Position numbers and translations under genes: made by a program. Below, in pieces: positions 1-11,654 of a stretch of DNA of 64,000 nt (positions are counted from its first letter, which is position 1; every line of letters starts with the position of its first letter). The DNA comes from Pseudocercospora fijiensis CIRAD86 (lineage: Eukaryota > Ascomycota > Dothideomycetes > Mycosphaerellales > Mycosphaerellaceae): the NCBI RefSeq assembly GCF_000340215.1, contig NW_006921541.1, positions 2,453,527 through 2,517,526 on the forward strand, read 5' to 3'. The notes under the pieces were generated by a model. That model was not told the origin of the DNA, did no database searches, and saw only the letters and a program-made list of their open reading frames with translations.

Positions 1-2
1 GG

Positions 3-3000
3 CGACCTCCCAACGCATTTCAACCACCGCCGTCGGGCCCGTATTGGAACAGGCAGCCGTCATATCCGGCGCCACAGCAACAGCAATCGAGAGAGCCACG
101 CGCATACAATCCGAGCGCATACCAAGATTACTACAATCTTCCTCCCATGCCCGCTGCTGACCAGCCTTTGACGTCGGCAACATATGTTCCCGACGGTTCC
201 AGTTTCGGCCCCGGTGTGGGCATTCCAGCTCTTCATGAAAACAGAGCCCCTGCACCACAGTCTCGACTCGCACCTCAGCATATGAGCTACTATCGAGGGG
301 GATCTGACGATTTCAGTGCTGCCAATGCGACCTACCAGCAATCCTATGGAGGACATCCGACGTACAGCCAAGACGGTACGGGCACCTGGTTTCCTCACAA
401 CCAAGGCCAGTATCATCCCACGCCTCCGCCTCAGCCTTCGCAATCTGTTCCGCCACCGACACAGATGAGCATTGCTCCTCCGACCCCTGCGACCGGCAAG
501 CCGAAGACCTTAATTCTCCCTGCAAAAGAGACGGAACAGCACACTTCGCCTGCTCACGAGCAGAGGCCGCCGTTCCAACAAAGCGTCAGCCAGCCGGCCG
601 AGAGTACGAGTCGAGAAGCAGCATTCGCCGGAGAAGCACCGGCGTCTCCCTCCGATCAGATTTGGACCACCGAGCGTATTGTGGCATTCCTGGCAGATCA
701 GAACTTTTCGAAAGAGTGGCAGGCGGCAATGCAGCATTTGGGCCTCCATGGCTCGCAGTTCCTAGCGATCGGCAGGCATGGAGCAGAGAAGAACTTCGCA
801 CTGATGCCGCATACCATACTCCCACAGGTCGCAAGAGAATGCACCGCAAATGGTGGTGTCTGGGATCAGGCGAAAGAGCGTGATGAGGGAAAGAGGTTAC
901 GGAGAACGATTCGCAAAATGATCGAAACGGGGAATGCAGGTACGCCATTGACGGCAGCGACAAGCAGCACAACGAGCCTTCCATTACGAGCACGAAGGGA
1001 GTCGCAAGGCTATATCAATGCGACAAGTGCAGGAACAGACGGAAACGTCGAAAACTCTCCAAATCTTTCTCGCGCAGACATTCAAGCCCGGGTGTCAACA
1101 CCCACCACTGCAGATGGCGAGACCGAGTCGCCAGGTGCACGCATGCCTACGATCAACAAACCGCGAGGGCCAGATTATCGCTCCATCACTCTGGATTCTT
1201 ATGATCAAAAACAGCGGAGTGTCGAATCCCGCATGGCTTTGGCTTCTTTAGGCGAGATCAAACGGCATCACTCACCGAGCGGCAGCGCTGGAGACCTCAA
1301 TAACTCGGGGCAGAAGTTTCAGAGCAGCCCGCAGCAGAGTCCGGGTCTCATGAATGCCAGACTACCGGCGAATGGAGCCTCACACACTCGACATGCAAGT
1401 GGTACTTCTCACTTCCGTGGTCCGAGCATCGAAGCTTCTTCAGATGCTGGCAGTCGCACAGGCATTCCTGTTGCAAGTGTTTCGGAGGAATATATCCCGG
1501 GCAGAAATGGACAAGATGGCTCGAGACCTCCTCCTGCCGACAGCAGTGGTCGAGGCAGCAGCAGAGATACTCCGCAAAGTGCGACTCACAAGGAGCACAA
1601 GGGCGGCATCTTCTCGCGATTCAAGAAGTCCAAAAAGGACGACGCGCATCCGTCACCCGAAGACGAGCACGGACCTCTGAGCCCGCAGGTATTCAGACAG
1701 CCATATGGCAAGCCCAATGCGTCATCTTCTGATATCTCGCTCAACGATCGACCCTCGTCAGGTAAACCGCAATTGGAATCTTCGGATAGCTTGGCACCGA
1801 TCACGCGAGGACGTCCTCCTGCAAGAGATGGCGACAAGAAGTACATTTTCGTAACACCAGACGGCTGGAACTACAGGCTAATCGATATCACTGAGATTGA
1901 GTCGCCTGCGCAACTGCGCCTTGTCATCTGCTACAATTTGGGTCTGCCAGAGAACCCAGATATCACAATCCATGTCACCACACCCGGCAAAGAGGAGCAC
2001 GAGGAAGCGCTAAACGATCAGATGCTCATGTCTGCACGATCACGATTGGCAGATATGACTGGCAACTTGAAACTTTACGTGCGTGCCAACGCGGGCAATC
2101 TCGAGGCATCGGATGCAAAAAACAACGGCTTTGCCCCTGGCATGCAGGCACCATTCGGCAAGCCGTCTTTCTCGAGCAAGCCGATAGATGATGCAACTCT
2201 GGCGCGACTCCAAGGTGCCGATGCAGATTCTCCGGCGACGATGAGATCTGGAGAAAGCACGCTTGTGTCAGATCGAAACCGAACAATCAACAATCTCGCC
2301 AAAGACGACGACGAAATGGTGAGACAGCAGGAACAGATGTTGCAACAAGACTTCAACAGTCTTCCGCCGGAGAAGCGCGAGGAATTGTTGAAGGCACGAG
2401 CAGAGGAGCATAGGCGTGAGAACGAGCGGAAGCGCAAGGAATACCAGAATCACCGCATGTCCAGGATCGTCGCGGGAGCCAATGGTCAGGAAGTGCATGA
2501 CTTTGATAGTCCTCGAAATCCCTCGCCTTACGAGCAGGACAAGCAGATGGGTGCTCGACCGGTCTCTTCTAGTTCGAACGACTTCGAGAGGAAGACGGAC
2601 TTGCAACCTTTCAGAAGAGCGCCCCCCGTCCCTGGTCCCACCGCGACGCTGGTCAAGGCAAACAGTCTCACCAAGAAGAGTGGCTCTACAGGACGGACGA
2701 GCTGGCCCAACCGCAAGGAGGAGTGGAAGCGCAATTCGAACGGATCAATACCCGAGGAAGAAAATAAGAGGCCGATCGGTGCGGGTATTGGTGCAGCTCT
2801 TGTTGGTGCTGGCAGAGCAGCTGGCTCTGTTGCTCAGCCTAGCCCGAACAGCGCGCCCGCTTCAACAATCTCATCGTTCTCGTCTGCACTTCAGAAGTCA
2901 GCCACTGCTCCTGATCTACTGAGCAGTGACGATAGCTCTCGACAGAGCTCACTTGCCACTCTGCCATTCATGCAAAGGCAGAGCTCTGCGGGTCGGGGGA

Positions 3001-5352
3001 GTCCTGGTGGAACGCCGAGAAGTCCTTTCACCATGTCAAAGGGCGGCCAGAGCTTCAAGATACCTGAATACGTTGGGCCGGAAGATGACGAGGATACATT
3101 GAAAGCGTCACAAAGACCCCCACTGTCGCTCCGCATGCCTTCCAATCCAATGCTCACCAGATTGCAAAGCGAGGGCCGCAGTGGTCTCGCCAGTCCTCCT
3201 CTCAGCCCAAGCTCGCAGTCAGCACGGCCAGCAGGCCTCAACAGAATGATGAGTAAGCGTGGGCCCAGCTTTGACGTACCTCACCACGAAATTGAATTTG
3301 CACCATCTCCAAATGTTGGTGCCATGGACTCATCCGATGACGATTCTGACGAGGGCCTCTTTGCCATCCCGCTGGCCAAACAGCTCCAGGAGAGGAAGCT
3401 CTTAGGAAGCTTCAGCGCTTCCAGTTCTGCAAAGACACCTTCAGACAAGAAGGCACGCGAAATTCTAGGCATGTCACCAACCTCGCCTGCTCGGTCTCCC
3501 AACAGACCGGGTGTGCCTGAGCTTCGAATCAAGACCTCGAGGGCCAATGTCAAGATTGAGTCGCCGAAGAAGCCGCCGAGTGACAAATTTGGTTCTACCA
3601 CCGATGACGGAGACAGCGCCTACCCGCAGTCTGGCTCGTCGGGGACTCCATGGTCAGCAGATTCGCCCGACGACTCGGCGCACATAGACCGCCGTGGTAG
3701 CTTCGCAAGCAATATCTGGGCCAATCGTCCACCTGTGGAAGACATTGCAGAACAGCTTGACAACTTTTTCCCGAATGTTGACCTTGACCAGCCCGTGGGA
3801 GAAGAGGCTGAAGGTGCTGAGGGTAGTCCAGTTTCAGCCACCAAGAATGGGCTTCAGCCCAAGACATCATCCTCTGCTCTGGCCGAAAGCCGAAGCATGA
3901 CGCCGCTCTCGACACCTCCTCCCTCCAGCTATGATACCGGGACCTTCGACAGCGACGACTCCACTCTCAAGAGTGGAGAGCTCAATACTGTTGCAAGCAG
4001 GAGCATCCGCAAGTCGGGCGGTCTCAGCAGGACTAAGAGTATTCGAGATGTGGTCAAGAACAACTACACGCATCTTGGAGGGCCCTCCAATCACCCTTCT
4101 GTGTCCTCTGTGGCATCAAGTCGCGCCCCGAGCATGCACGCCAACATGGCTACCTATCAGCCGTCTGCTTACATGCCGAATAGGATCAGCACGCTTCGGA
4201 ATGACACTTCTGGAATTGCCCGACGCAAGAGCACCAAGATGTTTGGCGCCAAGATCGAGCAAGTCAAGCCTGCTCGTGGCAGTCGTCTGATCCACAATCT
4301 CGAGACCATTCCTCAGGATCATATTCCTGCCGGCAATGTGCACAAACCCGAGCGTCAGCCAACGTTCAAATGGATGCGTGGCCAGCTTATTGGAAAAGGC
4401 ACGTTTGGGCGTGTCTATCTTGGTATGAACACCACAACTGGAGAGCTGCTCGCGGTCAAGCAAGTCGAAGTCAATCCCAAAGCGCAGAACGCCGACCCAG
4501 CCAAGGTGCGAGAAATGGTGAAGGCTTTGGATCAGGAGATCGACACCATGCAACATCTCGATCACGTCAACATCGTGCAGTACCTTGGATGTGAGAGGAA
4601 GGAGTATAGCATTTCCATCTTCTTGGAATATATCTCGGGTGGCAGTATTGGTTCCTGCTTGAGGAAGCATGGCAAGTTCGAGGAGCCCGTCGTCAGCTCC
4701 CTGACACGACAGACGCTTGGCGGTCTTGCATACCTACACTCTGAGGGTATCCTGCATCGTGATCTAAAGGCTGACAATATTCTCCTCGACCTTGACGGCA
4801 CTTGCAAGATCTCTGATTTTGGTATCTCGAAGCGATCTGCGAACCCCTACAATAACGACATCACGAACTCCATGCAAGGCTCGGTCTTCTGGATGGCTCC
4901 CGAGGTCATCCGTGCTCAGTCGCAAGCTCTTTCCATACCTGCTGGTGAAGGCCTGGACCCTACCATGAGCAGCCAAGGCTACAGTGCCAAGGTCGACATC
5001 TGGTCGCTCGGATGTGTGGTTCTGGAGATGTTTGCCGGGCGCCGACCTTGGAGCAAGGAAGAAGCCATTGGTGCAATCTACAAGCTGGGCAGTCTCAATC
5101 AGGCCCCGCCGATACCTGACGATGTTTCTACCGTGGTAGGACCTGCGGCGCTGAGCTTCATGTACGACTGCTTTACCATGTGAGTTTTCCCGATCCGAAT
5201 TGTGTCATTTGAAAGAGAAACTAACGTGTAACAGTGATCCTGGCGAGCGACCAACTGCCGATACCCTTCTCCGAGCACCATTCTGCATTTTCGATCCCCA
5301 CTACAACTTCTTAGACACCGAGCTATACGCCAAGATTCGTGGAGCATTCTAG
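3..5352 (+). CDS. BCK1: BCK1-type MAP kinase kinase kinase (5' truncated by window)
   Basis: MAPKKK of the cell-wall-integrity (Pkc1-Bck1-Mkk-Slt2) cascade; it phosphorylates the MAPKK in the cytoplasm. The frame is open to the window edge, so the true start lies upstream; the first visible ATG is at 147 (numbering below from there). A SAM-like helical region lies at about 171-260 and a Ras-association-like fold at about 565-650. Long Ser/Pro-rich disorder follows, then the kinase domain from about 1407: glycine loop GKGTFGRV, ATP lysine K1438 (LLAVKQVEV), catalytic D1539 in HRDLKADN, DFG at D1557. One intron at 5180..5234 (GTGAGT, branch CTAAC, ACAG) joins CFT to IDPGERPTADTLL; the second exon ends at TAG 5350-5352. 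Without the intron the frame stops inside the kinase C-lobe, so splicing is needed. The long N-terminal region and C-terminal kinase match Bck1 rather than Ste11 or Ssk2. Confident. Confidence 0.93.
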
Positions 5353-6806
5353 GTAAAGCTTCGACGCTGTCTTCAGCAGACTTCACGGTCTTCTGACGAT
5401 AGCGGAATCACGTTACCCCCAAGCAGCGACGGATCTCACATGAGCGGGCTTGAGCCTTGGGTTTGGGATCCTCCTCAACGCTCGAAATAACTTACAATCC
5501 AACATCCTTTCACACGCGCCGCCCGCCCTTACATGCGCTCGTGGACCAGCTTTGGTCTGCGCATCCTGCGCCTTTTGGTTGGGATTCTCTGACTTACGAA
5601 TATACCCTGTTGCATATACTGCTTCTGGTCACACGATGGAATCTTGGAATTTATGGACTTTTTTAAACCACTACATTTTCTTTGCGAGCGATAGCATTTA
5701 ACGAGATCATGAGACAAATCCTGGATGTGGATGTGTGTTGCAGTGTATAGGGATGGGATGGGATTGGAGTAGATGGACTCGCGGCTTGGATATATGCTGC
5801 TGAGTAGACAGGTATGAGAAGGAGCGGGATGAAGATGGCGGAGTGAGTGAATAGGTAGTAGTAGTATTGAATGAAACGACGTTGTGGTGAGGCCTGAAAG
5901 GCATATATACGGTCTCGGGTTCGCTTTTCGATGTGGTCTTGCTGCTGACTACAAACCAAGCATGCACTTCGCCCTTCGCCTGTATGTATAACCAAGGCTA
6001 TGCTAAAAGCCTCGCGAGGGCGGTTTTGTTTTTGAAACGATAGAATCGGCAGCACGCAAGTCGCCCATCTAATCTTCTTTCACGACCCACCGTACGCACA
6101 CGGCCGACCTAAAGATAAGAGATCTGGTCGCAGACAGACCATGGACGAGTGAGTACGCAATACCAGTGCTTAAAGGAAGGACGGGTTCAAAAAAAATCGA
6201 GTTTTGCTTACCGATAAGTAGTTGAGGATGGGCTCGTCGAGCTTTCTGAAGTTGTTATTAATTCGATGTTTGGATAGCAAGCATCGAAGGTCGTCTACAA
6301 GGCATTTTTACCTAAGAGGAGTTAGCTACTCTCCGGAGACTACGCCCTATCGGCGGCAATGGTCTTGGACTTTCGAAATGAGAAAATTGATCCCCTAGTC
6401 CTTAAAACCCAATGGGAGTGGTGTCGTGGACGAGCAAGAGATTCTGGAGGCAAGAAAGAGTATGTATGCATGCATTAGAACTATTGCACTTCCGGGGACT
6501 GGCGCCGAAGGACAGGCAGGATGCGGGCGGTCGGGCAATAATCATGCCGATTCTTGACATCTTTCGCTTGCGTATACGCTTTTAACCTAGTGGTCTGTTG
6601 CCATCAGACCCGCTGGTCGCTCGAAAATGCCAGAAGCATTATTGCAGAGGATGGGAAGGGAGGTTCCGACCGTGCTTGGTTGGGTAATCAAGGTTCGTGT
6701 TTTGCTCTTGTAATTACACACAAGCAGACCCGGATCATTCGTTCATTCGCAATCATCTCATTCGGAAAAGATATTCATACTATTAGGCTCTCTAAAGTCA
6801 TCTCGC
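5353..6806. other. Intergenic, convergent 3' ends
   Basis: Lies between the 3' ends of the MAPKKK and the minus-strand coiled-coil gene. Short open frames occur on both strands, but none has an ATG with a recognisable domain or a convincing splice pattern. No tRNA B-box or inverted repeat was noticed. Probably holds both 3' UTRs. Confidence 0.5.
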
Positions 6807-9623
6807 TCATTGTGATCGCATCGTAGTCTTGGTCTTCTGTGGCGTTCTCAACATCTCCGAAGAATACTTCGCTATGGGTACCGCGACGGCTATAGAATCC
6901 GCACCAATCTTCGCATGCTCACCTCCTCTTCTCGGAGGATCTGAGCTCTTCCCTCTGATCTGAGTCGGTGCCAATCCTTCCGCTCTTGGTTCTGGTGGGC
7001 TTCGTTTGGCATATGAGGAAATGATCGAGTCCGACAAGGAGCGAAGGGTTTCCTGTCTCTGCGCCCGGCTCATATTCACGTCTGGCATTACTGCGGGGAG
7101 ACGGGGACTGGGGGTTTGTGGTGGGGGTTTGGGAAGTTTCTTGTGAGCTGCCAGTGGTGTCTTGGGTCGGTAAGGCGAGTTGGAAAGAGCATTCGTAGGT
7201 TTCGGCGTGGGTGTTATCGAGAGCAAGGCGCTCATAGTAGCGCTCGCCATTGCACCTGCTGGGGTGGCATGCTGCAAGGAGATGCCCAGACCGTCCGAGA
7301 TCACGACGGCTTCCTTGAGCGGTTCATTTGTTCCTTCTGCTACCGATGGCCGGCGAGCGTTGGTCTGTCGGCCTGTGCGGCTATCTGGAGTCACTGGGCG
7401 GCCTGTGGCTGCTTCAAACGCATCGAGCCTGGCCTGCGCTGCTTTGAGATCCTTCTTGTATCCTTTGACGTCCAGCTTGTACATGATGATCTCCTGAATG
7501 CAGTGCTTCAGCTCCTGCTCAAGCAAGGGAATTTTCGACTCATCCAATGTGTGACGATTTGATGAGTCCTGGAGCATTGCCGATGGCTTTGATATTCTTC
7601 GTACACGGTCAGTCAGTGCAATTGCCGCTTCTTGCGTGACTTGAGGGGTGACGGAATGCATTTTCTGAGCGGCAATTTTAGACTGACGTCGGATCTCGGA
7701 GTGCAGCAACTCGTCGAATCTCTCGCGATCCGCTCGTGCTTGCTCCAAGTGCGCCTTACAAGTCGTGAGCTGCTCCCTTATATCTGCTGGCGCATCTGGA
7801 TCTGATCCGATCTTACTTCCTTCGTGTTCGGCCAGGAGCCGTGCCCCTTCCAATTCATGAATTCTTGCATCTTTCTCGGCGACGAGTAGCCTCAAGTCGT
7901 CAAGCTGTTGAATCAATGGATCGTTTCGCAATGTTGCCCGCTTCTGCACAAGTTCGTTCTCAACCACTCGATGCTCCATTTCACTGGTAGCAACGACTCG
8001 TTCCACTTGGCCTGCACGTCCTGAGCTTGCCTCTTGTAGCTGGCGCCGTAATTCATTGCGCTCTTTCGGCATACATTTCTGCCAGTCAGAAAGTCTTCGC
8101 GCCTGTTCGCATGCCTCATAGAAGCCCTCTAAAGCATCTATCTTAGCCATGTTTGCTGACTCGAGAGCTGCTTCCAATGTGCCAATCATGGCTCGTGAAG
8201 CCTTCTCTCCGTCCTTGGCTTTGCGAACGATATCCTTGAGTTGAATGATACGCTTCTCGCTACGCTCGGTGGCGTCTTTCAGCTGATCGCGCTCTTGTCG
8301 AATCTCTCCCAGCTGTGCTTGAGCCTTCAAAGATAGGCTGAGCTTCCGTCTGACAGACTCTAATTCTACAAATGTGTCATCGAGATGTTGCCTTTGATGC
8401 TCTGATGTGGAGCCTGACGACTGTATAGATCGGCTGGATATACTGTCTTGTGATAGTCGCAAGCGCCGGTTGTTGGCGTGAAGGTCATCGAGGACAGTAG
8501 TATGGCTCGGCTGATCGTTTGCAGATGATGCCATCGAGTACTGCTGGTCCAGCAATGCGATGTATGCACGATACGACTCAAGTTCTCGTTCGTGGGCTTC
8601 TTTCAGAGATGCCGTGTGAGATTCATGAGCAGACCGCATTAAATCGATCTGCTTCATCGTTTCACGCATGTTGGTGAAGCCAGGCCGCACCTGGACTTCG
8701 GCCGTTTCTCGTGTCATAGGATGCTGAACATCTCCAACAACGCTCTGGCTACTGCCGTTCCTGGAGCTGCCCATAGAACCAGAGACGCTCGCCGACTTTC
8801 GGTGCTGACTGGGTGTAGCAGGGTGTATTTCCAGTGAAGGTCTAGTGCATGACAGCGTAGCTAACTCATTTCTACCGATAGCAGATTTGAAAGACGATAT
8901 CTGGGGCGATGCAAGCGAGCAGTGTCTATCTCTTCGTGGCGTCCTCTCGTTCAAGTAGTCAAAATTCATCACACCTCGCGAATATCCGTCAGAAGATCCG
9001 TGCTTGTAAAGAGATGTCTTGTGAGTTGGCTCCTGTGGACTGCTATGGGGCCGCTCAATGCCTGATGCCAGCTTCGCGTGGTCCAGAACCGTAACTGTAC
9101 CTGCCGACTTGATGTCTGCGTATTGCCCGCCTGGTCGATGCCAAGTCGGTGTCGACCCAGGCAGCTCAACGGGCTCTGTCGTGGCGGCTTCGAACATTGG
9201 CGTAGAAGGTTCTGTTCGTGAGCGCGGTCGTCCATGCAGCGGTTGAAGGCCAGAAGAAGTTGACAGTAAGTGGGCGCTCAGCTGAGGCGACTTGAGCATG
9301 TCGGATACGACAGCCATGAGGCTTGTCGCTGACTGGACAGCGGCATCCTGGAGTGCAATAGACTCGTGCGCTCTGCTACTTTGAGTGGACCTTGCTGCTA
9401 AAGGTTGATCAAAGTCCAGAGGTACAGGTTTGCGGTTGGCCTTGCTGGATCCCTGAATGTTCGTTGAGCTGAGTATGACATTCTTCATCGGCTGACGTAC
9501 CTTTGCATTGCGGCTGTATTCTAACCCCTTGATTGTGATACATTCAGCTGGAATAGGGACCAATGAAGCAGAGGCATGTTTCCGGTCGCCCTTGGTCCAC
9601 GTAAAGAATTTGTTGGTAGTCAT
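6807..9623 (-). CDS. Coiled-coil protein of unknown function
   Basis: Single-exon gene of 938 aa, ATG at 9623, TGA at 6807-6809. Residues 1-300 are Ser/Thr/Pro-rich and low in structure. The middle, about 310-740, is rich in Glu, Lys, Gln, Arg and Leu with heptad-like spacing (stretches such as LKEAHERELESYRAYIALL and LEEEL-type runs), typical of a long coiled coil. The C-terminus is again Pro/Ser-rich, with a basic end. No signal peptide, membrane segment or catalytic motif was seen. I do not recognise the family. The overall plan (disordered head, long coiled coil, disordered tail) fits a cytoskeletal, septal or polarity scaffold, but that is inference only. It shares a 726-bp upstream region with the divergent FHA gene at 10350. 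Confidence 0.8.
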   Translation of the reverse strand: MTTNKFFTWTKGDRKHASASLVPIPAECITIKGLEYSRNAKVRQPMKNVILSSTNIQGSSKANRKPVPLDFDQPLAARSTQSSRAHESIALQDAAVQSATSLMAVVSDMLKSPQLSAHLLSTSSGLQPLHGRPRSRTEPSTPMFEAATTEPVELPGSTPTWHRPGGQYADIKSAGTVTVLDHAKLASGIERPHSSPQEPTHKTSLYKHGSSDGYSRGVMNFDYLNERTPRRDRHCSLASPQISSFKSAIGRNELATLSCTRPSLEIHPATPSQHRKSASVSGSMGSSRNGSSQSVVGDVQHPMTRETAEVQVRPGFTNMRETMKQIDLMRSAHESHTASLKEAHERELESYRAYIALLDQQYSMASSANDQPSHTTVLDDLHANNRRLRLSQDSISSRSIQSSGSTSEHQRQHLDDTFVELESVRRKLSLSLKAQAQLGEIRQERDQLKDATERSEKRIIQLKDIVRKAKDGEKASRAMIGTLEAALESANMAKIDALEGFYEACEQARRLSDWQKCMPKERNELRRQLQEASSGRAGQVERVVATSEMEHRVVENELVQKRATLRNDPLIQQLDDLRLLVAEKDARIHELEGARLLAEHEGSKIGSDPDAPADIREQLTTCKAHLEQARADRERFDELLHSEIRRQSKIAAQKMHSVTPQVTQEAAIALTDRVRRISKPSAMLQDSSNRHTLDESKIPLLEQELKHCIQEIIMYKLDVKGYKKDLKAAQARLDAFEAATGRPVTPDSRTGRQTNARRPSVAEGTNEPLKEAVVISDGLGISLQHATPAGAMASATMSALLSITPTPKPTNALSNSPYRPKTPLAAHKKLPKPPPQTPSPRLPAVMPDVNMSRAQRQETLRSLSDSIISSYAKRSPPEPRAEGLAPTQIRGKSSDPPRRGGEHAKIGADSIAVAVPIAKYSSEMLRTPQKTKTTMRSQ

Positions 9624-9685
9624 GTCAGTCTCACATTATTGTTGTAGCAGGTGGTATCAATCGGCGGAGACGGCGTTGCAACGGA

Positions 9686-10088
9686 TCAGTAGGAATACAA
9701 TATGACTTCTCCCGGGTAGCAACAACATTCTGCCTGCACACACCACATTGCATGCAGAGTAAGATTGAAGGCGCTCCTCCATGCGCCATCCTGGTACCCA
9801 GCGTCTAGGCTCTGGCTTCCACCACCATAAGACCATATCCTCAAAATAGAGCTGGAAAGCTGAACATTGGGCGCAACGAAACTGCGTGGCTCTACTCCGA
9901 CTGTATTTGGCAAAGCTGCTCGAAGCGTATGGTTCCAGTCGTCCAAAACAGCGTGCTGAAACAGGCGCAAGCGATTATTCATACGTTCCGAGAGGCCGTA
10001 GAGACCAATCGAGGCATGTTCTAACCGCTGGATACTGTGAAGCACTCGGCAGACGTGCCTTGGTGGTGAAGGTGATGGCCTTGTCCAT
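9686..10088 (-). pseudogene. Possible frameshifted small gene, unrecognised
   Basis: From an ATG at 10088 the minus strand reads MDKAITFTTKARLPSASQ and continues to a TAA inside LGTYE (37 codons). One frame over, the reading continues directly with RMNNRLRLFQ and VLDDWNHTLRAALPN to a stop at 9686. Both halves look protein-like (amphipathic, few rare residues), and they would abut if a few bases had been lost at the junction near 9977. No splice pair of plausible length bridges it. This could be a recently broken gene, a sequencing slip, or chance. No function is assigned. Confidence 0.3.
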
Positions 10089-10349
10089 GGCGGCGGCAAA
10101 AATGGCTGGGATTTTCTGGCCCTGTCGGTTTCGGCGCCTGCAGGAGAACATGTATCTACTTTTGACATCACATACATACAGTACGGAGACGACACTGCAA
10201 TTCCTCGCATCTCCGGTGAATCGAGCTTCAAGAAGAACTGCCGAGTCAGACGGCCAGTCGTAGCGAGCCACAGGCTCCTTCAAAATTCCTCCGTCTTACT
10301 TATGTTCATGCTACCCTGGACTACACCTGCATTTCTGAGCTCTTAGAAC

Positions 10350-11351
10350 ATGCATACGAGCCACAGCAGAAGGCGGTACAGCCGCAGCAAAGATCCAGAG
10401 TCAGACAGCGATCGTGGAAACAGAAAGCGACGGCAAAGGTCACCATCATCTGAAAGGGATGATCGCAGCAGGCGGCGCCGTCGCTACTCCGATTCTGAAG
10501 ACGACAGGCCCGGCAGAAAAGCAAGACCGAGCTCGCGCCGGAATGAATATGCTGATGAGCACTCGAGAGGCCAGAGGAAGGAAGATCGTAGAAGCGATCA
10601 TCGGCGTGGGGAACGTGACGACCGGTCAAAAAGAGACTGCGAAGACGATCGGAAATCTTCTCGTCGCGAGAGGGAGCACAGATATAGGGACCGATCAGTA
10701 TCGCGGGAGCGAACCAAGCGGCCACACGACCGCAAGCGTTCACCATCTCCCACTGCCAAGAAGCGAAACTCTCGCTCAGCGTCACCTCCTCCACGAAAGT
10801 CAAGAGCTCCTTTACCGTCGCAAGATGAATCATTCCGTGGCGAGCTTGCGCCTGGCGAGAGGCCGCCCGAGAAGCAGAAGCCCAATTTCAAGCCAACAGG
10901 ATTACTGGCCAAGGAGGCAAATACCGTAGTCGGGACGACCACTGTGCTGAAGTACCATGAGCCTCCGGAAGCAAGGAAGCCGTCGGCAAAGGAACAGTGG
11001 CGAATGTATGTCTTCAAGAAGAAAGACTTGCTCGACACCATTCAGCTGTACACGCGAAGTGCTTGGCTGATTGGAAGAGATCAGAAGATCACCGATCTCC
11101 ATCTCGAGCATCCCAGCATCTCCAAGCAGCATGCTGTAATACAGTTCCGACACCGAACCACTACAAATGAGTTCGGCGACAAGCTGAGCAAGGTCAAACC
11201 GTATCTCATCGATCTGGAAAGCGCGAATGGAAGCAAGTTGAATGGGAAAAAAGTTGAGACCAGTCGCTATCTGGAGCTGATTGATGGAGATGTGGTATCA
11301 TTCGGCGACAGCGAGCGCGAATACGTTATGATGCTGCCCGGAGCGGACTGA
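10350..11351 (+). CDS. PML1: FHA-domain splicing/retention factor, PML1/SNIP1-like
   Basis: A 333-aa nuclear protein. Residues 1-170 are a low-complexity Arg/Ser/Asp/Glu region (RS-like: SRRRYSRS, RRRRRYSDSEDD, DRSVSRERTKRP), typical of splicing-associated proteins. A linker (about 185-230) carries the conserved-looking block ANTVVGTTTVLKYHEPPEA, followed by a C-terminal forkhead-associated domain (about 232-330). The FHA signature residues are visible: LIGRD, SISKQHAVIQF and NGSKLNG. The order RS-rich head, linker, FHA matches Pml1 of the RES complex and metazoan SNIP1, which act in pre-mRNA splicing and retention. Single exon, ATG 10350. Divergently transcribed from the coiled-coil gene. 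Confidence 0.88.
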   Translation: MHTSHSRRRYSRSKDPESDSDRGNRKRRQRSPSSERDDRSRRRRRYSDSEDDRPGRKARPSSRRNEYADEHSRGQRKEDRRSDHRRGERDDRSKRDCEDDRKSSRREREHRYRDRSVSRERTKRPHDRKRSPSPTAKKRNSRSASPPPRKSRAPLPSQDESFRGELAPGERPPEKQKPNFKPTGLLAKEANTVVGTTTVLKYHEPPEARKPSAKEQWRMYVFKKKDLLDTIQLYTRSAWLIGRDQKITDLHLEHPSISKQHAVIQFRHRTTTNEFGDKLSKVKPYLIDLESANGSKLNGKKVETSRYLELIDGDVVSFGDSEREYVMMLPGAD

Positions 11352-11654
11352 TAGCAAGCAGTCCATTAAGCTATGCTGGTCCGGGGGACTTGATTCACAG
11401 AGCTACTCATGAGCAGATCAAGACATGCTCCTTAGTATAGAGATGAAGAGTGATGCTCCACTATCAATATGCTCAAGCTGGGACTGCGAACAATTTCCGA
11501 AAAAAGAGTGCTCGGATTCCTCGCGTTGCGGCACGCGTGTGCGAAAGTAAAATGATGACGTGACCTGAGCCAAAAGCCAAAAGCTTGAGCGCGATTTCAA
11601 AGAAACACTGCCCAGTGCATCAAGTATTTTCCTACATCTTTCATCGCCAATGCA
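11352..11654. other. Intergenic/promoter of LETM1-like gene
   Basis: A 303-bp spacer between two same-strand genes. It should hold the 3' UTR of the FHA gene and the promoter of the LETM1-like gene. No TATA box, repeat or conserved motif stands out by eye. Confidence 0.4.

Noticed and set aside
10321..10833. Long minus-strand frame opposite the FHA/RS gene
   Set aside because: It is the shadow of an arginine/serine repeat region; it has no domain, and the plus strand encodes a clear RS-FHA protein.
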